Positions 11,267 to 26,264 of a DNA stretch of 64,000 bases are shown in pieces; within the stretch, counting starts at the first letter, position 1, and every line of letters starts with the position of its first letter. Source of the DNA: Vigna angularis (Eukaryota > Streptophyta > Magnoliopsida > Fabales > Fabaceae); NCBI RefSeq assembly GCF_016808095.1, contig NC_068975.1:35196001-35260000 (forward strand), read 5' to 3'. The translations under genes were made by a program, and so were the position numbers. The notes beneath the pieces were generated by a model that was given only the letters and a program-made list of their open reading frames with translations, did not search any database and had not been told where the DNA came from.

Positions 11267-14200
11267 GAAGAAGCACAGGCTCGTGTCATGAATGGAAAGA
11301 CAGAAGAGTGATTAAGTTTTGAACACTTAAACTGAAGCAGGTGTGGTTGTGAGAGAGAGAGAGAAAGACAGCACCTTGAGAATGTATGAAAACATGGGAT
11401 TAGATTAGACGAACATGGTGGCGTTGGAAAATTCTGGAGTCAACTATTTGAACTCATTGATCGCAACATTTAGTAGTTAATTAAAATTAATGTTATTAAT
11501 TTTGACAAATGACAATAAAGAAAGAAAAGATCCCAAACCAAGAATTCTAAATCCAAATTCTTCTACTTCTGAAGACATATATCATTACTCCGTATTCATA
11601 TATTTCAAACCGTACGACTGAATCGGTGTTAAAACTGAAGAAGTAATCCAAATTTTCTTCTTTAGACCAAATCAAATGAAAGACAACCATATCCCTACTT
11701 CATCTCTCATGATAAAAATAAGAGGGTTGATTCTTTGAAGGAATTAGGTTTAACATTAAAATTAAAACGTTTTTATAAATAAGAATAATCTGATTATAAA
11801 GAAAAAGGTTTGTTTTTTTAAAGGTATTTATAGATTTAACTCATAAATAAGAAAATGCGCGAATAGAGAAGGAAAAAAATATATTAAAAAAATGGAAGGA
11901 ATTGACATAAACAAAAGATAAAATAATTTAATTCAATATTATAAATTATTTATTTATTTAAAGAAAATTATTATTGTGATAAAAATATCCATAGTTTAAT
12001 TATCCTCACGCATAATCAATTATCATTGTTTTGTAATTAATTATATATAAATAACACTTTAAAACATATTTATTTATATTGTGGCGTAGACAAGTTCACC
12101 TACAAATCACATGAAACCATTTTCTTTAAATCTCACCTTTTTTTAGTGAAATAGAATAATATTTTTCGTATTATTTTTCTTAGGTCATTAAAATGCACTC
12201 TGAGAAGGAAGAGCAGCGTGAGGACATTTACAGTGAGAACTAACAAATATCTTTTATCCCTTTGAAAGTTTGTGGCATCACATGTGGATAAAGCATAAGG
12301 AAGTCGGCAGCTAAAATAGTCAATTAATTTTTTTACACATTATATAAATAATATTTTTTAATTAATTGAAAGTATTAAAAGTTAAAAATAAAAATATTGG
12401 AGCTAAATTAATAAAAGTGTCTATTATTTGTACGATTGAGCAAACAAATTGTTGGCGATTATTCTCTCTCTCCTATTCATGCCAATTTATCAATTTATGA
12501 ATGTCTCCTTCAATGTGGCTGTCATCTTCTCACTATGCCACACTATACCACGTAAGAATAATAAAATAAAAGAAAAAGTGATTTTTTATTATTACTATAT
12601 ATAATTATGCATAATGTGATGATGTTTGTTTCAGGAATTAAAAATTATTTCATTGAAATATAATAATCTCATATTTGTTACAAACTTTGACATGTATTCT
12701 TATATTCTTTACGACCTATGAAATTAATTTTCCAGTGTGGCTACTTTTTAAGAAAGTTCTTGCTTTTGGGATGAGAAAATGATATTCAAATGTGAATACT
12801 CCTGCTTGATGTTCTGTTTAAGACATCTGTAGCTTCCACTTTTATTTATTTTTTCATCTAAATTATTTCAAATATCATTTCAGAAAATAATTTTTGAATG
12901 TAAGATAAATTTTATATCGATAATAACAAAATATTAAAATATGATTAAATATGCTTTTAGGTATAATTCACCGTATTATTTGTTGCTATAACACAATTAT
13001 TAATAACAGTAAAATAACTTAGAAATAACTCTATTGTATTTGTTTATAAGGATTTATTAAAACAGCAGAAAAGATAAATATTTCCGTTAAGTAACATGAT
13101 AGTAAATCACCACTATATGAGGTATTACGTGCTTTAAAATTGATGTTTTATTACATTTTTTTTATTTTAGAGGTGTAAATAAATATTTAAATTGTATGAA
13201 GTTTTAATTTTTAAGTGATGTAAAATATTGAATATGATAGAAATATAAATCTTTTATCAAAATTTAAGATCAATGATTAGTTATTCTCATTAAAAACTTA
13301 AGAAATAAATAATTTGTTTGAGAACCTCATTATTAGTGTTAAATCATATACTTAAGATCAATTATTCATCATTCAAAGTATTATTCATCTTTAAATTTAT
13401 ATTCCGTCATTTTTTTATTTTTAAAAAACGCTTTGAATATAAAAATATATATTTAAATTGTTTTAAATTTCGTTCTTAACTTATGTAAAATTGAAATTAT
13501 CCTGGACGTACATAGGAGATATGATGTGATTTACTATTAATGATGTATTGTTTTACCGAAATGTCCATGTTTTTTATTTTAATTAAGGTTGCATGCGCAC
13601 GTAAAACAGCAAATGCGAACTAGTCACCGGAATTCTGTCACACTAACCACGGTTTCTCAAAATTTGCATACCCTCACATTTCTCTCCTCTGTTCTATTTC
13701 CTCTCTGTTAAAGGGATAATAATTATTAAATGTCATTATAAGTTATTTAATTAATTAATTAATAATTTGATTTTCCCCCTTTCAATATGTTTTTGAAAAA
13801 AAAAATTGGTTGAATGTCTCACTTTCACTATTTAATAATAAAAAAGATAAATATTTAATAATAATGTTAACTTTTTTATAATTCAATATATAATTACAAT
13901 TATTGTCAACCAATTACATTTTATTTTAAATTAATTGCATCTATTAAAAAAATTTATTCTAATTGAATAAATTTTGTTTTCTGTTAATTTTAAATTATTT
14001 TTAACTAATTAAATTTCATTTTATATTAATTTTGATCATAAATACAAATTATAATTTTACCCTTTAATCTATTAAAACAATTACATTTTATCTACAACAT
14101 ATTATTACAACTTTTCATAAAAAGTTTCTTTAAATTTATTTATTTTCGTTCATCTAACTCTTAAAACAAATAATTTAATTTTCCTTTCACTGTTTTCTCA

Positions 14201-17200
14201 AATCCATTATTTATTGAGATTTAAATCCATCTTTAACAGCAATACAATAAAATCTAAAAGTAGTGAAAGATATTTCAAACATGAGTAAGAACATAAATCA
14301 TTATACATTCGTGTGTACTAGAGAAAAGATAAAATGATATTTTAATACATGTAGAAAATATTTTTCCACCGCCTTTCTTGACCACCTGAAAATTATAATG
14401 AATGCATCTTAATATAAAGGTCAAACTGAATACTACTGCGAAAACTGCCAATCATCCAAATTATTCTCTATTACGAAAATTCAAAATATTTTTCATCTAA
14501 AAATTACTTCTCACACTTATTTTAATGAAGAGTATAGTTAATGCGTCCTAGATTGTTTTTGTTAATACCATTAAATTTATTTAATTTGACATTAATGAAA
14601 AATGGTAAAAACACTTCTGTAGATTATATTTTATGTCCTCGATTTCACTAATGTTTTAAAGTCGTTAATATCATAATGATTTTAGAAAAAAAAATGATAC
14701 AATTTAAAAGTCTAATTTTATATAATTTTATTGAAATCGTATCAAACTAAGATGATTTCAATTAAAATTATAAAATATTATACGGAATTTAACTCATTAT
14801 ACTGACCTGATATTTTCAAAATGAAATTTTATTTAAGATGACATGATTTTAAAATTATATTATTTTTGTAATTTTATCAAAATTATATCAATTTAGTACT
14901 TTTATTGATGATTTTATTTTAAAATATTGTCTTGGTAGATAAAACAACATGTTTTTAAATTACTTTTAAATTTGATTTTTAAGAAATATAATATTTTTCT
15001 AAATATCTGAAAATATGTATTATATTTATAGTAAAAAAGATCTGTCTTTTAAAACAAAAATATAAAATAACTTTTTCACTTTTCCCTCGTTAAACAGCAT
15101 AAAAGTTATCTCAAATTATATTTCTTTCTTTTACTTTCATCATAAATTTAGGATGATAATAGGTCAAGGGATAGATATACTAGTATTTATGTAAATTTGA
15201 ATTTTTAGTTACTCTAATATATCTCGTGTCTTTATTCAGACGTTCTAAAGACACAGTTCCTATTGCAGTAATAAATGTCATTATTTCTATGGCATGTTTT
15301 CTTGGTCTATTGCTACCACAATCGTTCTCTAGTACTATAATAAATTACATATTTTTCTTTGTAATATATTATCGGAATTGAGAAAACAAAATCCATCAAA
15401 TAATAAAAACGACGTCATTTTGTTATCACGATAAAGAAAAGAATCAACTTAGGAGGACACGACATATAATAGACGACAGAATATGAATCCCATTTATATT
15501 CGACAGGTTTTGTCTACAACGTGTTTCCCCATTGTAGATTTTATTAATATTCATTATATTGTGCATATATTGATATTTTTTAAAAGTAAATTAATCAGTC
15601 ACAAATGTACACTAAGGTATCATTTGACATCATTGCGAATTTAATCTATAAATATCTGCAATTGTATACTTTTTAATCGTATATAAACCCAACAAATCAT
15701 TAAGAAGAGTATGTAATACATTATTTATTTATTTTATGATATAAAAAATAAATAAAAATACTTCGGAGAATTATTTTTTTGTGAATAAGAAGTTTTTAAT
15801 TATAAACTTATTTTTTCAAATAATGTAATTAAGTCCTATGCATGACTTTATCTTTTGGTATGTCATGGTCCGCACTAATTGCAGCACTGAAGTCAAACTT
15901 ACACACACTGCTGTTAATCATTTCTTAAAAGGCCAGTTATAGGTTAACATAAATTTTGTTGATAACATTTTGATATATTATATATGTTTTTTTAATTAAA
16001 TATATGTTAGTATAATAATAAATTAATAAAAAATAATACGTATATTATATTAAAATATTGTCGAAAATTCAGTATAAAAGTATATTTTTCAAAAACATTT
16101 TCTGTTTACCCTCTTTCACCCTGTCACTAACATGTATGGGCCATTTTTTTATTATATACAAGAAACTTACACAGCCTTCGTTTCAATCTTCATTTTTTAT
16201 AGAGTAAAAATAGCATGTCATACATAAATATTCATTTGACATACTTAACAAAGATGAAATAGTTTTAAAAAAAATAAACTTTTGTAATTTTTCAAAAAAT
16301 AAAAAGTAAAAAATAAAGAAAAATAGTATCAAAATGAATATAAAAAAATTATGTGTGGCAAAGTATCATTTATTTTTTCTTTACTTAGTTAAGGCAGTTT
16401 TAGGATTTCTTTTCATAACATGTTTAAATAAATTACTCCAATAGGTTTAATAGACTTTTTCTTTACAAAATCTTGAAAATGACTATATTTAAATAGATTT
16501 TTTTCAAAACACCTTAACAATACTTTAATAACAAAAAAGTCAAACCATATTTGATTCAATGAAGTTAGGTAAGAGATGTCTGTTCTATTATCAATACACA
16601 ACAAGAATGGGCAATGCTTGCAATAAATACAATGAGCTTTGGTTGTTGGTCTTTTCAAACTCACTTTAAACTAAGTTGAAAGTACTTTACGAAATCACCA
16701 CTGACATAAATATGTTTGTTACTCTCAAATATGTTAATTGGTTGACATGTTTGGATTATACATTACTTGGTAAATTTTTTTGTTTTATGTTGTTGCTTTC
16801 CTGTATTTTAAAACTACACAAAAATTATATTAGAATTTTTAATATATTTTTAAACAATTAAAGTAATACATTTTGGAGATATTAAAGAATAACATGTTGA
16901 AAAGATTAGAAAGGTAACACATATAACAAGCGCAACAAAAATCAAAAATAATTTTTTTTATATAAATAATATATAAAACAATGAAATATATAAAATAAAT
17001 AAAAGAGAAATTAGCATACACAAATTTTTAATGAGAAAATTCTTAATATGAAAGAAAAGTACGTGGAACCTAGTTTAATAAAATATTTTAATAATAATAA
17101 TTAATGAATACATTAAAAATTTCTTGAAACTTTCAAAAACCAATAAAAAATAATTATTTTCCTAACAAAGTACATAACAACACTAAAAAATCTGAATAGA

Positions 17201-17789
17201 TATTTCACTATTGTGTAACTTTTTCTCTTTTCTCGCTATAGACCCTCACTACTTTTCATTATGTGTTTTCCACTTTGTTTTCCTTCTAAAATCTTATGTA
17301 AAATAGTATATAATTTTTAAATTACATAATAGACTAAATTTTTTTAAAGAAAAATACCTTATTTTTATATTTAAATTTGTGTCAATAAATTGGTGACACA
17401 TAACAACACAAACAAACTAACATAAAACTCAAATTCGTATATTCAATACTGATCAATTTTATCAGAAGAGCTAAATATAACAGGAGGAAGAGGATACAAT
17501 TAAAAAATAAGCTTGGTTAAAAGAAGTTTCATTAATCAAACATTCACTATGTTTATTTTATTTCTTTTTACTCCTCTAATTTTTTAATTTCTATTGAATA
17601 CAACCCAAAAGGGACATGAATAATAAAAGTACCATGTGAACGAAATAATCCGTTGACTTTGTGTTTGTGTATAAATGTTAGCATAAACTTTTGTCAACCT
17701 TTTGGTTTTTTTTTTATTTCTTTCCCAGCTAGAATATGTGATCTCTATCATTTCTTTCACATCTGTTTGTATGTATGTATCATATATGC
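11267..17789. other. Long AT-rich intergenic spacer
   Basis: The first few hundred bases are the lectin kinase promoter side and include a short GA-repeat tract near 11352-11368. The rest is strongly AT-rich, with scattered ORFs under 95 codons made of low-complexity residues. I find no recognisable gene, RNA or complete element. Confidence 0.55.
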
Positions 17790-18030
17790 GGTCTCAACCG
17801 GGATCGCGACGGGACGGCGAGCCAAAAAACAAACGGGTTTGAGAAAAGATTTGGGAGTCGTCACCATAATTTATTATGGAAAAATTATGGAAAACCATAA
17901 AATAAGACATGGTCTACGAAAAACAGATTTTTAGGTTCGGGAATCGGTTACGCATAAGGAAGATATTAGCATCCTACCGTGCCTGTCAAAGGACAGTACC
18001 TTTAATTAAATGTGTAAAGTTAACGTGGTT
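17790..18030. mobile_element. Fragment resembling an LTR-retrotransposon LTR/leader (Ogre/Tat-like)
   Basis: A GC-richer island with sharp edges in AT-rich DNA. It carries the word sets ACCGGGATCGCGACGGG, TTTGGGAGTCGTCACC, GGAATCGGTTACGCA and TTAGCATCCTACCGTGCC in that order. I recognise this order from the LTR/untranslated region of legume Ty3/gypsy elements of the Ogre/Tat lineage, where the equivalents read GGGAGTCGCCACC, GGTTACGC and TTAGCACCC. No ORF, second LTR or target duplication is visible, so it is a relic. The lineage is from memory and not checked. Confidence 0.45.
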
Positions 18031-21000
18031 TTCCAAAATATTTAATTTTCCCTAAAGAAAATGATATAAAGAAACTAACAAGAAACCAGAAAAAAACATT
18101 ATTTGTGTGTAGGAAAAAAAACAAAACCTTTTAGAGAAAAAAACTTTAAAGTATAATAAAAAGAGAAAAGAATGATGTAGATGTGACATACCTTTTTAGC
18201 TTTCAGTACTCTTCTATTTCTTGTTTAGAGATTGCCGTTGACATAACTCTTACGGGTGAGAACCTATTTTTCGGTATACTCTCTTTCTCTCCTTTTTTTC
18301 ATCATTTTTTCTATGACAGAGTGTGTATTTATATACACACTGTATTATTATTATTATGACAATCTTGCCTTAATTGTGAATTAAATGATGAAACAAAATA
18401 GGGAAATAAATGGTCTTGGTTGCTAGAAAACAAATTAAATAATATTCAAAACATTGATTATCATTATTGTCATACAATTTGTCCATCTTTAAAAATCATA
18501 TTTTCCTCTTTAAAAGCAATTGACGCAGCAAATTATGTTAATATACTATTTTAATTGTTTTTTATAATTATTACCATAATATTGATTCAAATTATTACCA
18601 TATTAAACTAACATTTCAAAAATATTGTGTCTGGTATTAAAGTTATTATTTTATTCTTTTCACCCACCATTAATTATTATTCTCTTATTATTTTTTTTAT
18701 TTTATTTATTCATACCTATCAATTTGACTGAATGGGATGCACGTCTATTTTTTCTCCTCTAAATTTTATTTTATAAATATGTTTAATCAATAATTTAATA
18801 ATTTTAACGTTATTACAAGAAAATTACAAGAAGATCTTACTTATAAATATATAAATGCATTCTGAAAAATAGTAAATTTGATATTGATTAAATACTGTTA
18901 AAAATTGGAAGTGGGCTTTCAATCCCTATCTGTAGAATCTATGTTTCCAATCCAAGGGCTTAATGTTTAAATGCAGGCCATTGATAGCTTTGTATTTGCA
19001 AGACGGGCTTAGATAAGTATATTGCTTCCTGCACCTATCATTAATGAAAATTTCAATATTAGCCTTAGATAAACATAATTGTGGGCTCTAATATCCGTTA
19101 TGGAATCTTTATTTTTTTCCTTTGAGGCCCAATTTATAGGTAATTATTTTCCTTTTCATTTTTTTTTTCAAACATTTCATGGCGAATTATTTTTATAGCC
19201 AGTTGTGTTGAGGCCGCCATTTCATTTGAATCAAATGTCAACACAGTTTGGATTCATCATCCATACCATAGCTGTCATCACAACCCTTCTTCACTCCTTT
19301 AATTCTAAGTTTCATATTATTGTATCCATCAATAAAATTACTAATACATTTATTCTAGATTATGATTCAAGAAAGGTATTATATATTAACCGTATTTATT
19401 GATTTAAATATATTATAATGTTTGTCTCCGTTTCAAAAGTTTGTGTTGCACGCAAACCAAATTAAAAAATGCGAATGAATATGAGATTGCTTAAGCTGTA
19501 GTTAGTTTTGATAATCACTCAATGTAGGAATTGGTTATGATTAGACATGAAATGAAGCATAGTTGGAATTTGTATGATTTGATTATGGTGTAAGAAAGAG
19601 GCTTAGGTGTCGCTTTCGAAATGGGTTGCGTCTTTTTCTTAGTCTTCTTCATGCTTTCAAGACTCTCACGTCTTCGAATAAAACAAGTATTGGACTTAAA
19701 AAACAAAACTCCAATAGATGGTTGTTATGACAAAGACTAACCATGCATAGAAAAATGTTATAAATAAGGTTTGTATATAGTAACCTGTAAATTAATTAGT
19801 GTGTGGTCCTTAATTGGTTGCTAACTAATCATGTCAAATATTAAATCATCACATGCAAGTGCTCTAAGTATACCTATTATCATCAATTGGATGTTTGAAG
19901 AGATACTTACATTTGGTTTTCCTAATATGTTAAAGTTTGAGTTTTATTAATATTAAAAATTTTGGTTGAAAACGAAGATTTTGAATCACTCGTAAGAAGG
20001 AAAGTCATAAAAAACGGGATATAATGTGTGGTTGCAAACACCATTGGATTAAACTATATACTAATTCAATGTGTAGAAGTTAGTTTTCATAATTGACACA
20101 GTATTAAAAAAAAATTATGTATTAAAAATGTCATTTCTATATTTGTACGTTTTAACTCAAAATGGTGGGTTTTAGATGTTTACCCAACCAACATAAATAA
20201 AAATAAAAAGATCACTAAGGCAGAAAAGTTTTTTTTTATAGTATGTTTTTATACCAATTATAATTTATTCGGTATAAAAAATGGACAACAATGTAGTAAA
20301 TATGAAAAAATATATCAATTAGACAAAGAATCAGTATAAAAAGGATATAATAGTAAAACTATAATAAATTATAAAACTTTTCTATATCGTTTAAACTTAA
20401 AATTAATATAAAAAATATATAATGACAAAATTGTAATAAATTATAAAACTTATTTTATATAATTAGACTTAAAACCCGGCGGTGACACTTTTGTAATATT
20501 AGATAAGACTTTAATACATTTAAGTTTCATTTTAATAAAAATGTGTTTTCTTCCCATTCGGCATCAGTTTTTCTTTGTTCTTACTGTATCTCACCGTACA
20601 ATGCTTTGTATATGTAAAGATTTGGATAATAAGACCACTCATTCTATTTGCAATTTTATACCATTTCAAGAATGAAATTATATTTGTTTCTGTGTAATTA
20701 AAATTCTCTAAATTAAAATGTCCTTCTTAACCATACAAGCAAGGATCCACGTATTGAATAGCAAATAAAAATATCAAATCAAACAATTCTAAGTTTAAAC
20801 TTGATTTGATATCAGTACCAGATCTATTAGACTTTATAATTATTTTTAATTTATGAAAAAAAAAGATATTTCCTTGCTTTTCAAAGTTCTTAAGAAGTCA
20901 TTAAAATACAGTATTAGAAAAGCAAACATTAAATGCTTTAACGGTTTATTGGTTTAATTTACCTTCTATGATAGTTTGGCACTGTATACATAGACCGTTG

Positions 21001-22859
21001 AAACGTAAGTATAATGTGGAGGTCCACCCTTATTTAAATGGATAAATTGAAGTTTTTAAAATAGACCAGACTCACGTAACAGGATAAGATATGCGTGACT
21101 CTTTAATACCCTATATTAATAATGATTTCAAAACCACATACACTTTTAAAAGATTATATTATGCATAATTATCTAAATTGATTCTTGAAAAATTAGTGCA
21201 CTTAAGTAACCCGTATTTGAATTTTGTTTTGATGAAATTAGATTCTTGAAAAATTTATCATTTTGTATTTAAGCTATTTCTTTATTTGGAATTAAATGTA
21301 TGTATTTCTATTTTATTTTATATAAGTAAACATCATAAAAGTTTTAAATTTTTTTATGACAAATAAAAATGTCTAAAATCTACATTTTTCAAATAAAAGT
21401 AAGGAGATTTCCCTCCTCATTGCAAGCCATTTTTATTTAGACATCAACATATATTACTAAAGGATTCTACTAACAAATATATACTAAAAGAAGTTACTAC
21501 AATAAAATTTTGGTCTAAATTATTTTTAGCTAATTTTAATAATTCTTATAACATACAATAAATAGTAAAAACACAAAAAAATATAGTAAATAGTTAGTTT
21601 TCTAATATGTAAGTAATTTGTAAAAACAAAAATTACACCAACGTCCAAATTTAGTGGAAACATTGCGCTCATTTGAATTCTTAAAAACAACCATAGTTTC
21701 AATTTCAATAATACAATAAAAATATAAAATAGCTTATGCAGTTAAGCCTACAAAAACTCCAATCCAATATAAGAAAAACACCTATCACCATGAAACACCC
21801 ACCACCACCATTTCATATCACAAAAAATGACATGTAAAATGTCCATCAACAATTATGATATAGTTGCCCGAGAAAGAAAACAATAACAAAAAAAATACAA
21901 GGAAGAAAAAACTTTGAAACCTTGATTTAAACAATTTTAAATTTTAGAATTTATGATTTAAACAATTTTACGTTATGGTTTGAATTCTGACTTAAACAAG
22001 TTATACATATTTATAAAAAACATTTTTGACATTTTTTCTGTCTTTTTTATCTGATTATGACGTAAATTACATATGCTAGATTATTTGCATGTGAGCATTA
22101 ACTTGTTTTTGTTGTTATTAAATTTAAAATAATAAGTTAAACGTGAGAATACTATTTATTATCAAAATCTTGTAGTGACTTTGTGGTTTGTTTTTTTATC
22201 AATCTTCATTGTTCATGTATTTATATTGATGAAACCAAACTAAAAACATGAATAAAAGCTTAGTATAAGTGATTCTCATACAAATAAAGAGCAATGGATC
22301 ATGTGAGATATGCTTGGGGGAGTTTTACTTTTAGTAGTTAGTTCACGTAATTGTGTTGAAAAATCCCTAATGGAAGAAATACATGAAAGAGATAGAGATG
22401 CAATGATATTCAAATATTATAGTATAAACATTTTTTTGTTATTCATATTTAAAACGTAAGCCATGGTGTCGTATGCACACTTGAGGTTGTTTATTTGCGA
22501 GTTTGGCATGACATGCAAGTTGCTTGTGTGTTACAAAAATATGTAGAAAGCTACTTCAACAATTGCATGGTTGAGAAACACATCCAAAAAATTCACAAAA
22601 GTCATATGCAATTTATATATTTTCATTTTATATAAATGAAAAAACTTTTCAAAAAAATGTATTTATATATTTTCATTTTATAAAATTTAATTTAATTTTA
22701 AAAGTATAAAATTAGTTTGTTAAGTAATATTTGTATTTAAATTAATTTTATATCTAGTTAATATCTAACCCATAAATTTATATCTTGAATATGAAACTAA
22801 ATATCTATAATTAAAATAAATCAAATAATATATTTATATATTATAAATTGTCATATATC
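18031..22859. other. AT-rich intergenic spacer
   Basis: AT-rich DNA with no supportable gene. Around 20350-20480 there is an imperfect two-copy duplication of about 70 bp built round ATAAATTATAAAACTT. A strong TATA-like string (GTGTATTTATATACACAC) lies near 18325-18342 but has no gene downstream. Confidence 0.5.
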
Positions 22860-23380
22860 TAGAGCTGTCAAAACGGGCCACCCGGCCCACCACGGATTGG
22901 TCACTTAGTGAGTCAATCCAACCAGACTCATTTATTAGTGAGCTAGAAAAATTCAAACCCGGCTCGACTCACCACGGGTTGGTGGGTAAACGGGTTAGCT
23001 CACTTAATTACAATTTTTTTTTAAATAAAAAAAAATTACAAACTTTCTATAATTAAAATCTAAACAAATTTCACTCTCGTGTTTAATTAATTTTGAAAAT
23101 AAGGAACTTAAATAATTTTTTCAAGAAAAAACAAAATAATAAATATTTTTTATAAAATTAAAATTAAATTTTAATAAAATAAAATTAGGTAGGTGGGTTG
23201 GTGGTGGGTCAACCCGACCCACTACGGGTTCAACTCGCATGAGTCGGGTTTAAATGAGCCAGATCGAAATCTGACCCGCATAAAAAAAATACAATTTTTT
23301 CAAACCCAACCCGGCTCAAACCCGTGGTGGGCCGAATTGTCCCGCGGATTGTGACCCATTTTGACAGCTCTACGTATATC
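22852..23380. mobile_element. Non-autonomous hAT-like element (513 bp) with 8-bp target duplication
   Basis: The element runs 22860-23372. Its left end reads TAGAGCTGTCAAAACGGGCC and its right end, reverse-complemented, reads TAGAGCTGTCAAAATGGGTC, giving terminal inverted repeats of about 20 bp. It is flanked by CATATATC (22852-22859) and CGTATATC (23373-23380), an 8-bp target duplication with one mismatch. Subterminal DNA is rich in CCCG/CGGG words (ACCCGGCCC, CACGGGTTGG, GGGTCGGGTT), giving a GC-rich shell round an AT-rich middle. No transposase ORF is present. TIR wording and 8-bp TSD fit the hAT superfamily. Confidence 0.8.
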
Positions 23381-25116
23381 TAATTGATAATCTTCAACCA
23401 TATTATTCGTATTGAATTACATCTACCGTATATAATTATTTGAAAAAGAAAACTGTCTTTATCCTTACAAGTGTTTTGTTTGTTGTATTACAAACGAAGA
23501 TAATTTTATATCTTTTGTCATTGACAAAACAAATTTTCTCAAGACTAAAAGGATACTCTCTATTACTGTATTTATTTCTCCAGATAAGATAATGATGTGT
23601 ATTTCATAGTTATATAGTTATATCAGATTCGATTACTGCAAACTCAATAAATCAACGTGTGCTAGGTGTATTAAAATATATTTTTATTCATAAATTTAAC
23701 TTTTACGAGCAAAGGCAAACAATTTTAATTATTTTTTTAATCATGACACATGCTTCGTTTTATTTGTAATTCTAGTATATTTATATATAAAATATTACTC
23801 AATGTTGATTCAGTGTTCATGCAAGCAATTAATTACATAATTCCAAGCAAATTGTCAATAACGGTTATGTACAACATCAATCTCGTGAATTCTTTGACAT
23901 GCTATCGAGTAAAATCAAAATTAGTCCATTACTAACTTTTCTAAAATTGATTTTATTTTATCGTTTACCTTTTTAACGTAAGGGATGATTTATGTGAAAA
24001 ATGTTATTTTCGCCATAAGTCAGTGGAAGAAATTAGGGTTATTTTTTGTCATTTTGTTTAGGTGTTAATGAGTGACGTTTTGAAGAAAGGAGAAGACAAC
24101 AAAACTATTCTGCATAAGGAAGCAACAATATTGACTATAAGTTTTACCAAATAAGAAAATAATTACTTTCTATAATCCATGGAATAAATGACCCAATCAC
24201 AATTAAATTGAAAATCATAAGATAACGGTTAAAAATATGGGACCATCACTTTCATAAATTATGCTTCAAAATTAAATTATTTTACATGCATACTAAAAAC
24301 TTATAACCTTTTGTATAACAAAATGCTAGTAAACTCTTAAAGATTGCTATGTGCTTTTAGAATGAGATTATTCTTTTAAAATATGTCTTTAAAAGAAAAT
24401 ATTTATACAATTTTAGCTCTTTTTAGCTCAATTTTAAACTTTTACTTCTTAGTTAAAAAAGTTAATCATTCAAATTCTTACTATTTCAATTACCCTCTCA
24501 CTGATATATAGTAGTAGAATCACATGTTACATGTAAATAAACTATCATATCAATATTACAACCACATAAAATAAAAGGAAGAGTTAATTAATTAACTTTT
24601 AACTTTATTTATAATAATTAACACAAAAACATATGTATAATCACAACTTTAACTTACATCAGCTCATCTAACAGTCTTCCTTTTTGATAAAATGATTTTC
24701 ACTAATCTCATCAAATATTGTTAACTCTTAAATAATATTTGTCGAATTTCATCACGTAATACTTTTTCTCCATAGTCAATATCGTTGAAATATGACTATC
24801 TTGTATCAAATTTCTCATCTTAATATTCAAACAACACATCAATAATTCAATGATAATTCCCCACATATGTAATTATCAGAGTAAAAATCACTTTACTACT
24901 TAATCTAAACATATCATTCATTGATAATATATTCATTATCTTATGATTATTTATTTTGTCTTTTCCTTCACTAATGAGTCAATATTACTGTGCTCAATAG
25001 ACCTGGTATTTTTTCCTTTTACAGTAAATATTAGTTTAAGAAGAAAAAAAGTGAACTAGTTTGGCCTGGTCCAACAACCTAAGTCGGAAAAAAAGTATAT
25101 GCTGAATAAAAAAAGT
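23381..25116. other. AT-rich intergenic spacer
   Basis: No coding signal, repeat boundary or RNA gene seen between the hAT-like element and the inverted-repeat element at 25.1 kb. Confidence 0.5.
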
Positions 25117-25155
25117 GGATAAAATAGGACCACTTTTTACTCATTTTTTCCCCTC

Positions 25156-25204
<49 letters not shown>

Positions 25205-25334
25205 GCTGTCTAAGTTTAAAATAAATGTAATATAATAAGGATAATTGTAGTGAGGAGATAGAATGTAAAATGAGGAACCTGAAAGTGAGGTGGTGAGAAA
25301 AAAAAATGGATAAAAAGTGGTCCTATTTTATCCA
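25117..25334. mobile_element. MITE-like inverted-repeat element (218 bp) with internal (AT)n
   Basis: The left end TGGATAAAATAGGACCACTT and following bases are matched in inverse orientation by the right end; the arms are about 35 bp with few mismatches (left ...TTTTTACTCATTTTTT, right reverse-complemented ...TTTTTATCCATTTTTT). The centre holds an (AT)21 tract (25158-25200). No clear target duplication is visible, so superfamily is unresolved. It lies about 1 kb upstream of the DUF616 start codon, inside that gene's likely promoter region. Confidence 0.6.
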
Positions 25335-26264
25335 ATGGTTATATATACCACATATTATTTGAAGATTAATTCCTTTGTTTCTTATAAAAAGAATAATTGT
25401 TTTTTACATAGTTATAAAATAATTTTACGTCTGTTATTTTTAACTACTTGAAAAATGTTAAATCCCTTTAAACTTCTTTTCATTAAAAAAAAATCCCAAT
25501 AAAAAAAGTGAAAATAGAGTGAATTGAGAAATATTATATCTGAAACAAATTTGTGTTTACATAGCTCTTTTTCTTTCCCAACATTGAAAATGTTAAAATA
25601 GAAATTAATGCCTTATTAGAGCTATTAATTTTTGTTATACCTTTTTAAATGCATATAATGTATAGAAAATTATTCATTATTAACAACACAGAATTAGTCT
25701 TAAAGAAAATAACAATACTAACCAACAGCGACATTGAAAAATTAATTAATTATTATATCATATAATGTTCCACATCTCAAAAATGTTTTCGTCATAATTT
25801 GGTAAATATTCTACTCCGGGATCGTCACTTTTCAGAATCAACAGCAATATATAAAATATATTCAAAATTTGTATAAATATGACTTGAAATTTTTGATCCC
25901 AGATTTCTTCTCTCAGATTTCTTCCTAGTTTCAGATTTCAGAAAATCAGATTTTCTCTGCTAAAAACCCTACTGGGTCAATTAGAAAAAAAAAAAGCTTG
26001 ATTCAGTCTTAGTTTTGAAGAAAGGGGATTTTCCTAGGGACCCAGTTTTTGTTTCAGTGCCGCACAATCGAATTTCTGTTGGCTTTTTCTAAGTGCACTT
26101 CTTCGATTTGATTTACCCCTGCTCCTGCCCACTTTGTTTTCCGTTTCTGTTCTAACAGTCACTGACAGAAAAGAAATCCGACAATTGGTTTTCTGTGCGT
26201 TGCTGAGTTGGAAGTGAGAGTGGCATTGCCAAAGTGCAATTCCATTGAAAGAAAGGAAGTTTTG

